A DNA stretch of 64,000 nucleotides, taken from the NCBI RefSeq assembly GCF_040720935.1, contig NZ_JBFDAE010000018.1:1-64000 (forward strand), written 5' to 3'. Each line of letters begins with the position of its first letter. Positions within the stretch are counted from its first letter, which is position 1. Source of the stretch: Jejuia sp040720935. Its GTDB lineage: Bacteria; Bacteroidota; Bacteroidia; Flavobacteriales; Flavobacteriaceae. The notes beneath the pieces were generated by a model. It did not search any database. It saw nothing but the letters and a program-made list of their open reading frames with translations, and was not told where the DNA came from. A program made the translations under genes and the position numbers. This document shows, one piece after another, positions 25,628 through 33,990 of this stretch.

Positions 25628-26152
25628 TCTTTTAAAACCAACGCTGTAGTTAATAATGAATTGAACGATGTCATTACTCAAGATTACTCCTTCAACCTGT
25701 CTTTTGAAAATTCAAATAAAAGTAAATTTGATGTAAAGACTGTAGCTTCTTACAGCATCAATAACACCACATTTTCTCTAGTTTAAGATTTGGACAGAAC
25801 GTTTACTGAACAAAACTATTTCGCTTCCTTTGATTTTGAAGCTTCCAAAGCATTAAACCTCAACACCCAACTAGATTATATTATTTTTTCGGATAATAAG
25901 TTTACCAATAATCAAGAATTACCCATTTGGAATGCAGCCATTTCTTATGCCTTTTCTGGAAATAAAAAGAATATTTTAAAATTGGTACTGATTGATATTC
26001 TGGATAAAAACGTTGATATTTTTAGACGCAGTACCGTAAATTATTTTGAAGAAACTACAACTGCGAGTTTAGGGCGTTATGTTATTTTGAGTTATACTTA
26101 TAAATTGAATGGAGGGAAGCGGAGGAAACCGAAAAAGGGGAAGAATGGATAA
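25628..26152 (+). pseudogene. Remnant of an outer-membrane beta-barrel receptor (C-terminal part)
   Basis: One frame reads from about 25628 to 26152 but is broken by TAA at 25784-25786; the same frame continues after it. The translation on both sides is beta-barrel-like: alternating strands such as YSFNLSFENSNKSKFDVK, NYFASFDFEASKALNLN, LPIWNAAISYAFSG, ending YVILSYTYKLNGGKRRKPKKG. That ending is typical of the outer-membrane beta-barrel family related to TonB receptors. The N-terminal plug and most of the barrel are missing. It starts directly after the groEL terminator, with no start codon or promoter, so it is a decaying 3' fragment. Confidence 0.72.
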
Positions 26153-26237
26153 TTAAAAAAATTAATCTGTTGGTTTTTGTTGTTACTACGAAGTTACAAA
26201 CTTCGCAGAGCAGGTTTATCTTTTGTTTGCTTAGTTC

Positions 26238-27752
26238 TTATTTTTTCACAATATTCAGCTCTCCGAAATCAACATCAAGCAAATTTTCTTGGTCGATGGA
26301 GAATCCTAATATTTCTCTTTTTGAATTAAAGTTGAAAGTTAAAAACCCATTGGGAACCCGAATGTCATTCCAGTCTATTTTAAACGTATCAAAATGCCAA
26401 TGTTCCAATTTTCCTTTGAATACTTGTGAATGAGAAAATGTAATTTCTAACCCACCACTCTTGATGTTATTTATTAAAATATCTCCATACATTTTGTCGT
26501 TGTATTTGCCTACGTATTTTTCAAGTTCTAATGAAGGTTTTGTATTTATGGTTTTTGAAATTTGACTTGGGGATTCTTTTCTCCTTTTTAAACTCTTATT
26601 CCTATAATCCAATACCCGTGCATAAATGTTATATGACTCATCATTAAACAGCTGTTCTAATATCTTAGCTGTCAATAAAAAGGTTGCAGGCTCTTCAGCT
26701 TCATTGGTAAGTATTACAAACCCTAAATTCATGTCCTTTATCATAACTAGATTAGCAGACATACCATCAATCCCTCCACTATGTTCAATGATTTTATGAC
26801 CATTTTTTGGTGTAAGCCACCAACCAAATCCATAAGATGTGAATTCATTGTAAAAAGGGGCACCACCTATAGGATAAATAATTTGAGGTTTAAAAATTTC
26901 ATTAATTATTTTTGGACTGACTATAGTGTCGTTACCAATGACTCCATTATTCAGCAAAAGCCTCATATAATTTGACATTTCACTTGACGAAGAATAAATA
27001 AAGCCCCCTGGTGCTAGATTATCTCCTATTTCTTGTTTTATTGCAACCTTTTCGTAATCCTCATTCCAAATATGTGGTTGTGCCAGATTGCTACTAGATT
27101 CTCTTTCAGCTGAAAGTGATGTGGTGTTATTCATTTTAAGTTTATCAAACACCTTCGTTTTAACGAAATTGTCCCACGACATTCCTGAAACTTCTTTCAC
27201 TATTTCTGAAGCAACTACATACATTACATTTTGATATGCTGGCTTTTCACGAAAGCCAGATACGGGTTCCAAATATTTAAGACGTTTTATTATTTCTTCT
27301 CTTGAATAGTCTGAGTGGTACCAAAGTGTTCCGCCACTAACATCCTTAAGACCACTTCTATGGGTAAGTAAATCTCTAATTGTAAAATTATCCGTTACAT
27401 AAGGGGTGTACAATTCAAAATAGGGCAGATATGCTTTAACTTTATCATCCCAATCAACTTTCCCCTCATCAACTAATATTCCCAATGTTAAAGCGGTAAA
27501 TGACTTCGAGATTGAGCCTATCCCAAAAATTGTATTTTCATCAATTTTTCCTTCTTTATGAATTTCCAAGTTTCCATAACCTTTAGAAAATATTATAGAA
27601 TCATTCCGAATTACACCAATAGAAAGACCTGGTATTTCAAAGTCCTTTATAAGTTGATGAATTTGTGAATCAAGAGAATCTAATTGTATTTGTTGGGCGA
27701 ATAAATTGGAGAATAAAATTAACCCTGTTACAGTAGAGAAGAATATTTTCAT
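26238..27752 (-). CDS. Secreted serine hydrolase (beta-lactamase / PBP4* family)
   Basis: A 504-residue protein with a Sec signal peptide (about 1-19, ending LFAQ). The class-C beta-lactamase fold has SISK (S80, K83) as the SxxK nucleophile motif, a YQN (YxN) motif near 172 and HSGG near 325. The C-terminal 100 residues form a beta-rich DUF3471-like domain. Members cleave peptidoglycan peptides, D-amino peptides or esters; true beta-lactamase activity is not implied. It is probably periplasmic or lipid-free outer-membrane associated. It is a monocistronic minus-strand gene. Confidence 0.9.
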   Translation of the reverse strand: MKIFFSTVTGLILFSNLFAQQIQLDSLDSQIHQLIKDFEIPGLSIGVIRNDSIIFSKGYGNLEIHKEGKIDENTIFGIGSISKSFTALTLGILVDEGKVDWDDKVKAYLPYFELYTPYVTDNFTIRDLLTHRSGLKDVSGGTLWYHSDYSREEIIKRLKYLEPVSGFREKPAYQNVMYVVASEIVKEVSGMSWDNFVKTKVFDKLKMNNTTSLSAERESSSNLAQPHIWNEDYEKVAIKQEIGDNLAPGGFIYSSSSEMSNYMRLLLNNGVIGNDTIVSPKIINEIFKPQIIYPIGGAPFYNEFTSYGFGWWLTPKNGHKIIEHSGGIDGMSANLVMIKDMNLGFVILTNEAEEPATFLLTAKILEQLFNDESYNIYARVLDYRNKSLKRRKESPSQISKTINTKPSLELEKYVGKYNDKMYGDILINNIKSGGLEITFSHSQVFKGKLEHWHFDTFKIDWNDIRVPNGFLTFNFNSKREILGFSIDQENLLDVDFGELNIVKK

Positions 27753-27863
27753 TTTTTTATTAAGTATAATGTTCCTTACGGATATAATTTGTATTGATAT
27801 TGTTTATATCCAACAACCAACGAAGTTAGCGAAAATTTCTACAAAGCCAAGTGCGTAAACAAA

Positions 27864-27891
27864 AAAACCGAAGCTTCTAAACCTCGGTTTT
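27864..27891 (-). terminator. Terminator after the HMA-domain gene
   Basis: The stem pairs AAAACCGA (27864-27871) with TCGGTTTT (27884-27891). On the minus strand a U-run follows. It is located about 12 bp past the stop codon at 27904. Confidence 0.65.
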
Positions 27892-27903
27892 ATACTTTAT
27901 TTT

Positions 27904-28287
27904 TTAATGCTGATGCTCTTCGCCCTCTTTATGCTCATGTTCATGCTCCTCTTTAACCCCTTCATCTCTATACTTACAACACGCATGCACTTGGGCATAA
28001 GCCTCATCCGTAGCTTTAACTTCTGCCACATCATGTCCAGCAGCTAAAACCTGCTTTTCTATGGTTTTTACATCTGTTTTGCGTTCGTCGTAAATCAATT
28101 TTAATTCGTGGGTCTCTATACTCCATGTGGCAAATTTTACACCTTTGGTATTTAAACATGCTTTTTCTATCCGTGCTTTACACATGCCACAAATACCATC
28201 TACTTCCATAGTGGCTTTGGCGTTTTTGTTTTGGGCGAAGGTTGTTGTTCCTATGAGTAATAGTGTTATGATTATTAATTTTTTCAT
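27904..28287 (-). CDS. Secreted heavy-metal-associated (HMA) domain protein
   Basis: A 127-residue protein from the chosen ATG (MKKLIII). It has a signal peptide (about 1-19), an HMA domain with GICGMC (C33, C36), then a CC pair near 101 and a His/Glu-rich tail (about ten His). Both features point to binding of Cu or another soft metal ion in the periplasm. A longer reading upstream would bury the signal peptide behind a basic, REP-adjacent stretch, so I reject it. It is the last gene of the metal-linked cluster, after the TonB receptor. Confidence 0.86.
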   Translation of the reverse strand: MKKLIIITLLLIGTTTFAQNKNAKATMEVDGICGMCKARIEKACLNTKGVKFATWSIETHELKLIYDERKTDVKTIEKQVLAAGHDVAEVKATDEAYAQVHACCKYRDEGVKEEHEHEHKEGEEHQH

Positions 28288-28362
28288 GGTTTTATGTTTT
28301 ATTTTTTTGTTATGCGAGGAGATACGATGTGCCAATCTAGGATTTGGCTTTTTGTTGTTTAA

Positions 28363-28395
28363 GATTACTTCGTCCTACGTCCTCGTAATGACGCT
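28363..28395. repeat. REP-like element (GATTAC...GTAATGACGC)
   Basis: The sequence at 28363-28395 shares its ends and orientation with 52637-52670 (GATTAC, CTCGTAATGACGC). It is an imperfect palindrome in the gap between the TonB receptor and HMA genes. Confidence 0.55.
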
Positions 28396-28402
28396 TTAAT
28401 TA

Positions 28403-30640
28403 TTATTCTATTTTATAACGCAATCCCGCATAATACATACTTCCAAAAATTGGACCATACACAAAGGTACTATCAAAATTCGCTCCAAATGGGTCGTCTG
28501 CTCCTAAAATTGGGGTGGGCTGTCTCACATTTGTGATGTTTTCGCCTCCTAAATATACTTCAAATTTTTGAGAAAACACTTTGGTGATTTGAGCGTTAAG
28601 TGTTGAAACTGTTGGTGTTCGTTCGGGCAATTGATATTGTGTTGGATTACTAGCTGTATTTGCATAGCGTTGATCACTCAACCAATTGAATGTTGTATCA
28701 AACTTCCAACGCGCACCGTTCTCCTTTAATTGCGTTTCATAGCCAAGATTGGCAAACAATCGGTGCTTAGGCGTTAAAGGTCTTTCAAATCTTCCTGAAT
28801 TATAATCGGTTTTTACTTCGTAAAACTTATATGCAGTTCTTAAATCAAAACCTTCAAAAGCATTGTAATTTAATTCTGCTTGAAAACTATTCGCAAAACT
28901 TTTTCCTTCTAGGTTGTAAAAACTAATTTCAGTTGGGTTTTCCCAATCTACTACCACTTGGTTTTTAAAATCGGTTTTGTAATAATCTAAAGTAATATCT
29001 GCTTTCCTTCCAAAGAGGTTAAATCCTTGCAGGTATGAAACCCCATAATTCCATGCAATTTCTGGATCTAACCCATAGATATTCCCACCAGAATTTATAA
29101 TATTAATTGCTCTTGATGTTGCGAACAATTGCTGATTTTCAGTAAAAATATTAGCACTTCGTTTGCCTCTTCCAAAAGACGCCCTAAAAGCCGATTTACT
29201 CCAAGGCGAATATCTTGCATGAACTCGTGGCGATACAAATGTTCCCAATAAATTATGACGATCTATGCGAACGCCTGCCGTAATATTCAACAGTTCCAGA
29301 TTATCAAAACTATACTCAAAAAATCCACCTACTGAATTTTCTGTGCGTTCGTAATCTGTGGTGTTTACAAATTCGTCATAATGGTCATAGGTATAACTTA
29401 TTCCTGTTTTAATTTTATGTCTGGAATCGCTTATAATTGAATTATAAATGGCATTTGCGTACAAGCTATTATGTTTGATGTCATAGGTATTCAAACCAAA
29501 ATACGACTCTTGTTTATGACTACTATAAGCCGTTTGCACACCCAAACTTTGCCAAGGTATTTCTGGATTAACATAGCCGAATTTGACAGCCAATTCATAA
29601 CGTTTGGTGTCAATTTCACTGCCCCAGCTATTGGTAGTTAACTTATCGGTTTCAGGATTAAAATCCAATTCACCTGTTTGCTTTTCATCATTTAAAAACT
29701 TCAAATTAATAAAACTTACAAAGCCTTTTTGGGTGTCGGTATATTGCCAGCGGTTCATCAAATTAATCTGATTGAACAATGGCATATCCATAAATCCGTC
29801 ATTATTTACATCGTGCTTTTTGTTGTGGGTATTTCCGTGGATATACAATCCTGTGTGCCACCTATCGCTAACTTTGGTGTTAATATGCGTGTTGAGTTCC
29901 AAACGTTCACTAGTTGCACCATATAAATTCACGAACAGCTTATCATCGGTTGAGGGTTTTACCAATTCGGTATTAATCTGGCCCGCAATACTTTCAAAAC
30001 CATTGACCACACTTCCCGCGCCTTTGGTAATTTGAATACTTTCTACCCAAGTACCGGGGATAAAACTCAATCCATACGCTTGTGATGCTCCTCGAATGGA
30101 TGGAATATTTTCAGTAGCAATTAAAATATACGGACTTGTCAATCCCAGCATTTTTATTTGACGTGTTCCCGAGATGGCATCGGCGAAATTAACATCGATA
30201 GACGGATTGGTCTCAAAACTTTCGGAGAGATTACAACAGGCGGCCTTTAACAACTCATCACTACTTACATTGATGATATTTTGTGCTTGCAAGAAGGATT
30301 TGGCCGTGGCTTGTTTTCTGGACGTTACCGTTACGGCATCCAAATCGTCCGTTGGCCGCAACCAATGATGTATCATTTTAGGTTTCGAAACCGCAATTGT
30401 ATCTGTTTTAAAACCAACGTAACTGATTATTAGCTTTTTGTATTCGGTTTTATATGGAATTGTAAATTTTCCATCAATATTGGTAACCGTTCCTACTTCG
30501 GTATTGAGCCAATAGACATTTGCACCAGCTAACCCAATAGGTTTATTTTCGCTATTTGCCTCCATTACCATACCACTAATTTTATCTTGAGACATAGCAA
30601 AAACAGGCAGTAGTAATAGTATATATATTATTTTGTTCAT
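28403..30640 (-). CDS. TonB-dependent outer-membrane receptor, metal-linked
   Basis: A 745-residue protein. Order: signal peptide (about 1-17), a CarboxypepD_reg-like domain (about 20-100, ISGMVMEANSENKPIGLAGA...), a plug domain (about 110-230, with ITKGAGSVVNGFESIAGQI), and a 22-strand-type barrel to the C-terminal YAGLRYKIE. An unusual LLKAACCNLSESF segment lies in the plug and its paired cysteines may contact metal. It imports a ligand using TonB energy. Neighbours with HMA domains suggest copper or another heavy metal as substrate (inference). Confidence 0.93.
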   Translation of the reverse strand: MNKIIYILLLLPVFAMSQDKISGMVMEANSENKPIGLAGANVYWLNTEVGTVTNIDGKFTIPYKTEYKKLIISYVGFKTDTIAVSKPKMIHHWLRPTDDLDAVTVTSRKQATAKSFLQAQNIINVSSDELLKAACCNLSESFETNPSIDVNFADAISGTRQIKMLGLTSPYILIATENIPSIRGASQAYGLSFIPGTWVESIQITKGAGSVVNGFESIAGQINTELVKPSTDDKLFVNLYGATSERLELNTHINTKVSDRWHTGLYIHGNTHNKKHDVNNDGFMDMPLFNQINLMNRWQYTDTQKGFVSFINLKFLNDEKQTGELDFNPETDKLTTNSWGSEIDTKRYELAVKFGYVNPEIPWQSLGVQTAYSSHKQESYFGLNTYDIKHNSLYANAIYNSIISDSRHKIKTGISYTYDHYDEFVNTTDYERTENSVGGFFEYSFDNLELLNITAGVRIDRHNLLGTFVSPRVHARYSPWSKSAFRASFGRGKRSANIFTENQQLFATSRAINIINSGGNIYGLDPEIAWNYGVSYLQGFNLFGRKADITLDYYKTDFKNQVVVDWENPTEISFYNLEGKSFANSFQAELNYNAFEGFDLRTAYKFYEVKTDYNSGRFERPLTPKHRLFANLGYETQLKENGARWKFDTTFNWLSDQRYANTASNPTQYQLPERTPTVSTLNAQITKVFSQKFEVYLGGENITNVRQPTPILGADDPFGANFDSTFVYGPIFGSMYYAGLRYKIE

Positions 30641-30663
30641 TTTTAATATTATTTATCTAAGTG

Positions 30664-30710
30664 GATTCCCGCCTTACTGAAACAAGTTCAGCACAGGTTG
30701 CGGGAATGAC
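30664..30710. repeat. 47-bp REP element, copy 1
   Basis: It begins GATTCCCGCC and ends TTGCGGGAATGAC, with an inner core CTGAAACAAGTTCAG. The reverse complement of 33016-33062 matches it at 45 of 47 positions. It lies just upstream of the TonB receptor gene. Confidence 0.85.
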
Positions 30711-30714
30711 AAAA

Positions 30715-31437
30715 CTATTTTATTAACATCACAATCGCCATAACAATCATAATGCTGTTTTCAACAAATGTAGCTTTGGTCATTGGGAGTTTTAACGCTG
30801 TTCCTAAACATGCACATTGAATTGATTTCTTATCCAATAATGTTTTTGTGACGCCAATTGTAGTTATTCCTAAAACAATTAAAGTGATTATTAAAGCTAT
30901 CGGAATTTCAAAACGCATTAAGAACATCAGTCCAAGTGCCACTTCAATAAACGGGTAAATCCAGCCATAAATGGGAACCACTTTAGCTATTGGATCATAC
31001 ATTTTGAATGATTCTGGAAAACCTTTTAAGTCCAGCAATTTGAAAAAACTGAAAACGATGTAAAACAGCCCCATAAAATCGAGCATAAACCCATTGGTAT
31101 CCCAAGAATTATTATTGAGTAAAACTGAAGCTATGATGATATAACCAAATATTAAAAACAATGGGAATAGCTGTTTTAATTCTGATGTTTCTTCGGTTTG
31201 AATTTCTGAAGATGATTTAAATACATTGCGTTCTTTCTTTTCTGAAATAGAATATTTATCAGATAGTGCGCTTTGTAATTTTTCTGTTGAAATGTGTTGA
31301 GACATTTCGATGGTAGCTTCGGAAGTTTCTAAATTTACCAAAGCATTTTTTACTTCTGGAAGTGCATTTAGTTTGTCTTCTACAGAAGTTCTGCAGCCGT
31401 CACAGGTCATGCCTGTAACATTATATGTATGTTTCAT
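30715..31437 (-). CDS. HMA-domain fused to MauE/DoxX-like membrane protein
   Basis: A 240-residue protein. The N-terminal HMA domain (about 1-68) has GMTCDGC (C12, C15). A charged linker follows, then four transmembrane helices (about 90-240). The last loop carries CACLG, as in MauE-type redox-associated membrane proteins. The cytoplasmic HMA head likely passes or receives Cu ions. It sits between the TonB receptor and the HYC_CC_PP gene, all on one strand, which suggests a joint metal uptake or sensing function. Confidence 0.85.
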   Translation of the reverse strand: MKHTYNVTGMTCDGCRTSVEDKLNALPEVKNALVNLETSEATIEMSQHISTEKLQSALSDKYSISEKKERNVFKSSSEIQTEETSELKQLFPLFLIFGYIIIASVLLNNNSWDTNGFMLDFMGLFYIVFSFFKLLDLKGFPESFKMYDPIAKVVPIYGWIYPFIEVALGLMFLMRFEIPIALIITLIVLGITTIGVTKTLLDKKSIQCACLGTALKLPMTKATFVENSIMIVMAIVMLIK

Positions 31438-31469
31438 TTTGATTTAAGATTTGATTTAATAATCAGATT

Positions 31470-31546
31470 GTCATTCCCTTGAAGAAGGGAATCTAAATTA
31501 TTCCCACCATAAAAAAAATGATGAGATTCCCTTCTTCAAGGGAATG
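31470..31546. repeat. Inverted REP pair
   Basis: Arm 1 (31470-31493) is GTCATTCCCTTGAAGAAGGGAATC; its core is TTCCCTTGAAGAAGGGAA. Arm 2 (31524-31546) is its inverted copy. About 30 bp of AT-rich sequence separates them. It lies between two genes of the metal-linked cluster. Confidence 0.8.
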
Positions 31547-31563
31547 AAAAAAGAACCTATTTA

Positions 31564-31965
31564 TCAAATGATAAAAACTTGGTCTAAAACCTGAATATCG
31601 GCGACCAAATTGGGTGGAGAATAATCATTATGGGGAATGGTTTCTTTTGGTAAACTTTCAAAACCAGTAATATAAGAATAAACAAATGCTGTTAAAAATT
31701 GCTGCTGCTCAAAATCTAAATCCTCAAATGAAGCTGTTTTTAATTCATCTTGACCTTCAACAACATTTATTTCATCTTTGCAGCAGGTTTTCTTCTGAAG
31801 TATTTCAAGTGCTTCCATGGCACATTTTTCACTATCGGTAAAAATAGCAACGTCCACCAAAGTATCTCCGCAAAAGTGTTTTTCAATAGTAAAAGATACT
31901 GTTGAAAACAAAACAATTAATGCAAGACTTACTGAAAACGTTTTATGTAACATGGTTTTTATCAC
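31564..31965 (-). CDS. HYC_CC_PP family protein
   Basis: A 133-residue protein with an N-terminal hydrophobic segment (about 7-26) that may be a signal anchor or signal peptide. The family pattern is visible: KHFCGDTLVDVAIF, EKCAMEA and KTCCKDE. The C-terminal part has a proline motif (YSPPNL). These proteins are encoded next to TonB receptors and HMA proteins in Bacteroidota and are thought to be periplasmic metal-related factors; no function is proven to my knowledge. It is the first gene of the metal-linked cluster. Confidence 0.75.
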   Translation of the reverse strand: MIKTMLHKTFSVSLALIVLFSTVSFTIEKHFCGDTLVDVAIFTDSEKCAMEALEILQKKTCCKDEINVVEGQDELKTASFEDLDFEQQQFLTAFVYSYITGFESLPKETIPHNDYSPPNLVADIQVLDQVFII

Positions 31966-32022
31966 GAGACAAAATTACAAAAAATGGAATTAAGCCCTTC
32001 TATTTTATTAAATGATTAACAC

Positions 32023-32451
32023 TTATTTTTTAATCTTATGATAATAAAAAGCGGGCAACAATACTATCAAAATTAATGGCTGAATTAAAAACCTTCTAAT
32101 ATTAAAAAACAAATAATAATCCTCTTGTTTTGGGTTTATTACAAAATAGAGGTAGCACATCATTAAGACTACAAATGCTATCACATAAATTAAACCAGAA
32201 AATTTAATGATGCTTTTATCTTTAAAAACCAGGAATAAAATGGCCAAGGAAATCAGCGTATTTAAAACAAAGCGCAAGGTTGTAAAACCAACTAATTTTG
32301 CGACTTCCCGTCTGGGACTATCAACATATAAATAATCATTTTCAAAGAATGTCAAGTAGGGGTCGTAAAATAAACTGTCCTCAAAAAACCGAATTAGAAC
32401 CAGCAATCCGACTAATATAAAAATGGCTATATACTTTATAGGTCTAGACAT
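32023..32451 (-). CDS. Exosortase F system-associated membrane protein
   Basis: A 142-residue membrane protein with about four transmembrane helices (about 5-22, 60-77, 82-103, 118-137). The N-terminal loop has RFFEDSLFYDPYLTFF, followed by YLYVDSPRREVAK, which fits the small protein found beside XrtF in flavobacteria. Its start overlaps the end of xrtF by 8 bp, so the two are translationally coupled. It probably acts in the same inner-membrane sorting complex; its exact role is unknown. Confidence 0.85.
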   Translation of the reverse strand: MSRPIKYIAIFILVGLLVLIRFFEDSLFYDPYLTFFENDYLYVDSPRREVAKLVGFTTLRFVLNTLISLAILFLVFKDKSIIKFSGLIYVIAFVVLMMCYLYFVINPKQEDYYLFFNIRRFLIQPLILIVLLPAFYYHKIKK

Positions 32452-32995
32452 CTTTCTTGTTCAATTTAGAAAATCGATTGACCCAAAATATCCATAATAA
32501 AAACACCATGCCATAAATAATTGCAGGAAAAACAACCGAATGCAATACTTCGCCATATTCGGGGTAATGATATAAACCTATACAAAGCAATACAATTCGA
32601 ATTAAGTTAGCTACATAAATTAAAACACTTCCCGAAAGGATATAGAAAAATGTGGTTTTTAGTGTGCCCGAAAACGCAATAACGAATGAAACAAATAAAA
32701 CAATCACACTAATAGAATTACAGCCTTCAATGACACGACCTAAATATTTTCCCCTTAATAATAATTTCATGGAAGGTTCAGTTGGATGCGGTAAAATTTC
32801 TGTCTGATATCCCAGTGAATTTAAAAGCGTTTCACATTGTACAGCAACTAAATGTGTAAAATAATCTGGATAAAATTTTGAACCATCAGAGAATTGCAAG
32901 TAGAATTTGTACGCCACCGACAACACCCCATACACCAACAAAAACGTAAGGATGAATTTTATAACCGACTTGTATTTTATAAAAAGTGCTTTCAA
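32444..32995 (-). CDS. xrtF: Exosortase family protein XrtF
   Basis: A 183-residue membrane protein with about five helices. The exosortase/archaeosortase catalytic set is complete: Cys92 (VIEGCNSISV), Arg133 (VANLIRIVLL) and His152 (EVLHSVVFP). These enzymes are membrane cysteine proteases or transpeptidases that process C-terminal sorting signals. XrtF is shorter than proteobacterial EpsH because it lacks fused domains. No protein with an obvious matching C-terminal signal lies in this window. It is transcribed with the associated protein and is divergent from the GAF gene. Confidence 0.9.
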   Translation of the reverse strand: MKALFIKYKSVIKFILTFLLVYGVLSVAYKFYLQFSDGSKFYPDYFTHLVAVQCETLLNSLGYQTEILPHPTEPSMKLLLRGKYLGRVIEGCNSISVIVLFVSFVIAFSGTLKTTFFYILSGSVLIYVANLIRIVLLCIGLYHYPEYGEVLHSVVFPAIIYGMVFLLWIFWVNRFSKLNKKDV

Positions 32996-33015
32996 GGATA
33001 TGAATTGCTAATTTT

Positions 33016-33062
33016 GTCATTCCCGCGACCTGTGCTGAACTTGTTTCAGTAAGGAGGGAATC
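33016..33062. repeat. 47-bp REP element, copy 2 (opposite orientation)
   Basis: The reverse complement of 30664-30710 differs at two positions only. It lies in the divergent promoter region between xrtF and the GAF-domain gene. Confidence 0.85.
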
Positions 33063-33122
33063 TATTAAAACGAACATCGAAATTAAGCCTTTTTAAATAC
33101 TTTTGCCAAAACTTTTGAAACT

Positions 33123-33578
33123 ATGATTTTTGAACAACTAAAACCACAAGTTGAGACCATCATTTTAAATACTGAAAAAACAGTTAACGAGCGTCTTTTA
33201 GAAATCTGTGAATTGCTCGAAAAACATATCGAGCATTACAATTGGGTGGGGTTTTATTTTAGAAATGGTACTAAGGAAGAATTACTTTTAGGCCCTTATG
33301 TTGGTGCGCCAACAGACCATACCGTGATTCCGTTTGGAAAAGGCATTTGCGGACAAGTAGCTGTAAGCAATCAAAATTTTGTAGTACCAGATGTTACTAC
33401 CCAAGATAATTATATCGCGTGTAGCATTACCGTGAAAGCTGAAATTGTGGTTCCTGTTTTTGTGAATGGTAAAAATATTGGTCAGATTGATATAGATTCT
33501 AATACACCTGACCCATTTAGTGAGGCTGACGAACGGTTTTTGGAGTTTGTTTGTGAGAAGGTGGCAACAATACTTTAA
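33123..33578 (+). CDS. GAF-domain protein, free methionine-(R)-sulfoxide reductase-like
   Basis: A 151-residue single GAF domain. NWVGFYF, LGPYVG, GKGICGQVA, DVTTQDNYIACSITVKAEIVVPV and IGQIDIDSNTPDPF are the blocks seen in the fRMsr family. Cysteines are present in GICG and IACS, matching two of the family's redox cysteines; whether the third is present is unclear. The family reduces free Met-R-sulfoxide. A duplicated, diverged copy of its last third follows at 33641-33756. Confidence 0.82.
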   Translation: MIFEQLKPQVETIILNTEKTVNERLLEICELLEKHIEHYNWVGFYFRNGTKEELLLGPYVGAPTDHTVIPFGKGICGQVAVSNQNFVVPDVTTQDNYIACSITVKAEIVVPVFVNGKNIGQIDIDSNTPDPFSEADERFLEFVCEKVATIL

Positions 33579-33600
33579 TCTGAAAGTCTGATGCTAAATA

Positions 33601-33632
33601 AGACCCTTCAGGTTTTAAAAACCTGAAGGGTC
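33601..33632. repeat. Perfect 32-bp palindrome
   Basis: AGACCCTTCAGGTTTT (33601-33616) is followed directly by its exact reverse complement (33617-33632). It could fold as a terminator-like hairpin for the GAF gene but lacks a T-run; it looks more like a mobile palindromic repeat. It separates the GAF gene from its duplicated tail. Confidence 0.85.
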
Positions 33633-33640
33633 TGAAAATC

Positions 33641-33756
33641 TTAAAAACACTTTTGGTCAGATTGATATTGATTCTAATACGGCCAACCCATTTACTGAGG
33701 TTGACGAACGGTTTTTGGAGTTTGTAAACAAGAAAGTTTCTGAAATACTTTCTTGA
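33641..33756 (+). pseudogene. Duplicated, diverged 3' end of the GAF gene
   Basis: Translated in one frame, this stretch gives FGQIDIDSNTANPF, DERFLEFVNKKV and a TGA stop at 33754. It closely matches the last 33 residues of the GAF protein (IGQIDIDSNTPDPF, DERFLEFVCEKV). The middle block is nearly identical at nucleotide level, while the last codons differ completely. It has no start codon or upstream domain. The remaining gap to purH (33757-33925) shows no gene. Confidence 0.85.
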
Positions 33757-33925
33757 AAGTTCTAATTTTTAAAATCACAAACCCCAAAAATTCCATAAAC
33801 TTCAATTTTGGAATTTGGAATCTATTTTTGTTTGGAATTTGGCGCTCTGTTAACAACTTGTCATTTTCGTTAAAAAATCATATCTTTTTTAAGGTTTCTC
33901 CAGTTTACTTTTTAAAGGAAATAAC

Positions 33926-33933
33926 TACTTTTG
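33926..33933 (+). promoter_or_regulatory. Putative -7 element of purH
   Basis: TACTTTTG matches TAnnTTTG and lies about 58 bp before the purH ATG. No clear TTG is found at the -33 distance. Confidence 0.4.
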
Positions 33934-33990
33934 CAAATATTTAAAAACCTAAGCGAGAAACACTTAAATTTCTTTAAAGCAAACAACACA

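Noticed and set aside
33931..33990. N-terminal extension of purH
   Set aside because: It overlaps a TACTTTTG promoter box and has no similarity to PurH; the ATG at 33991 fits the family.
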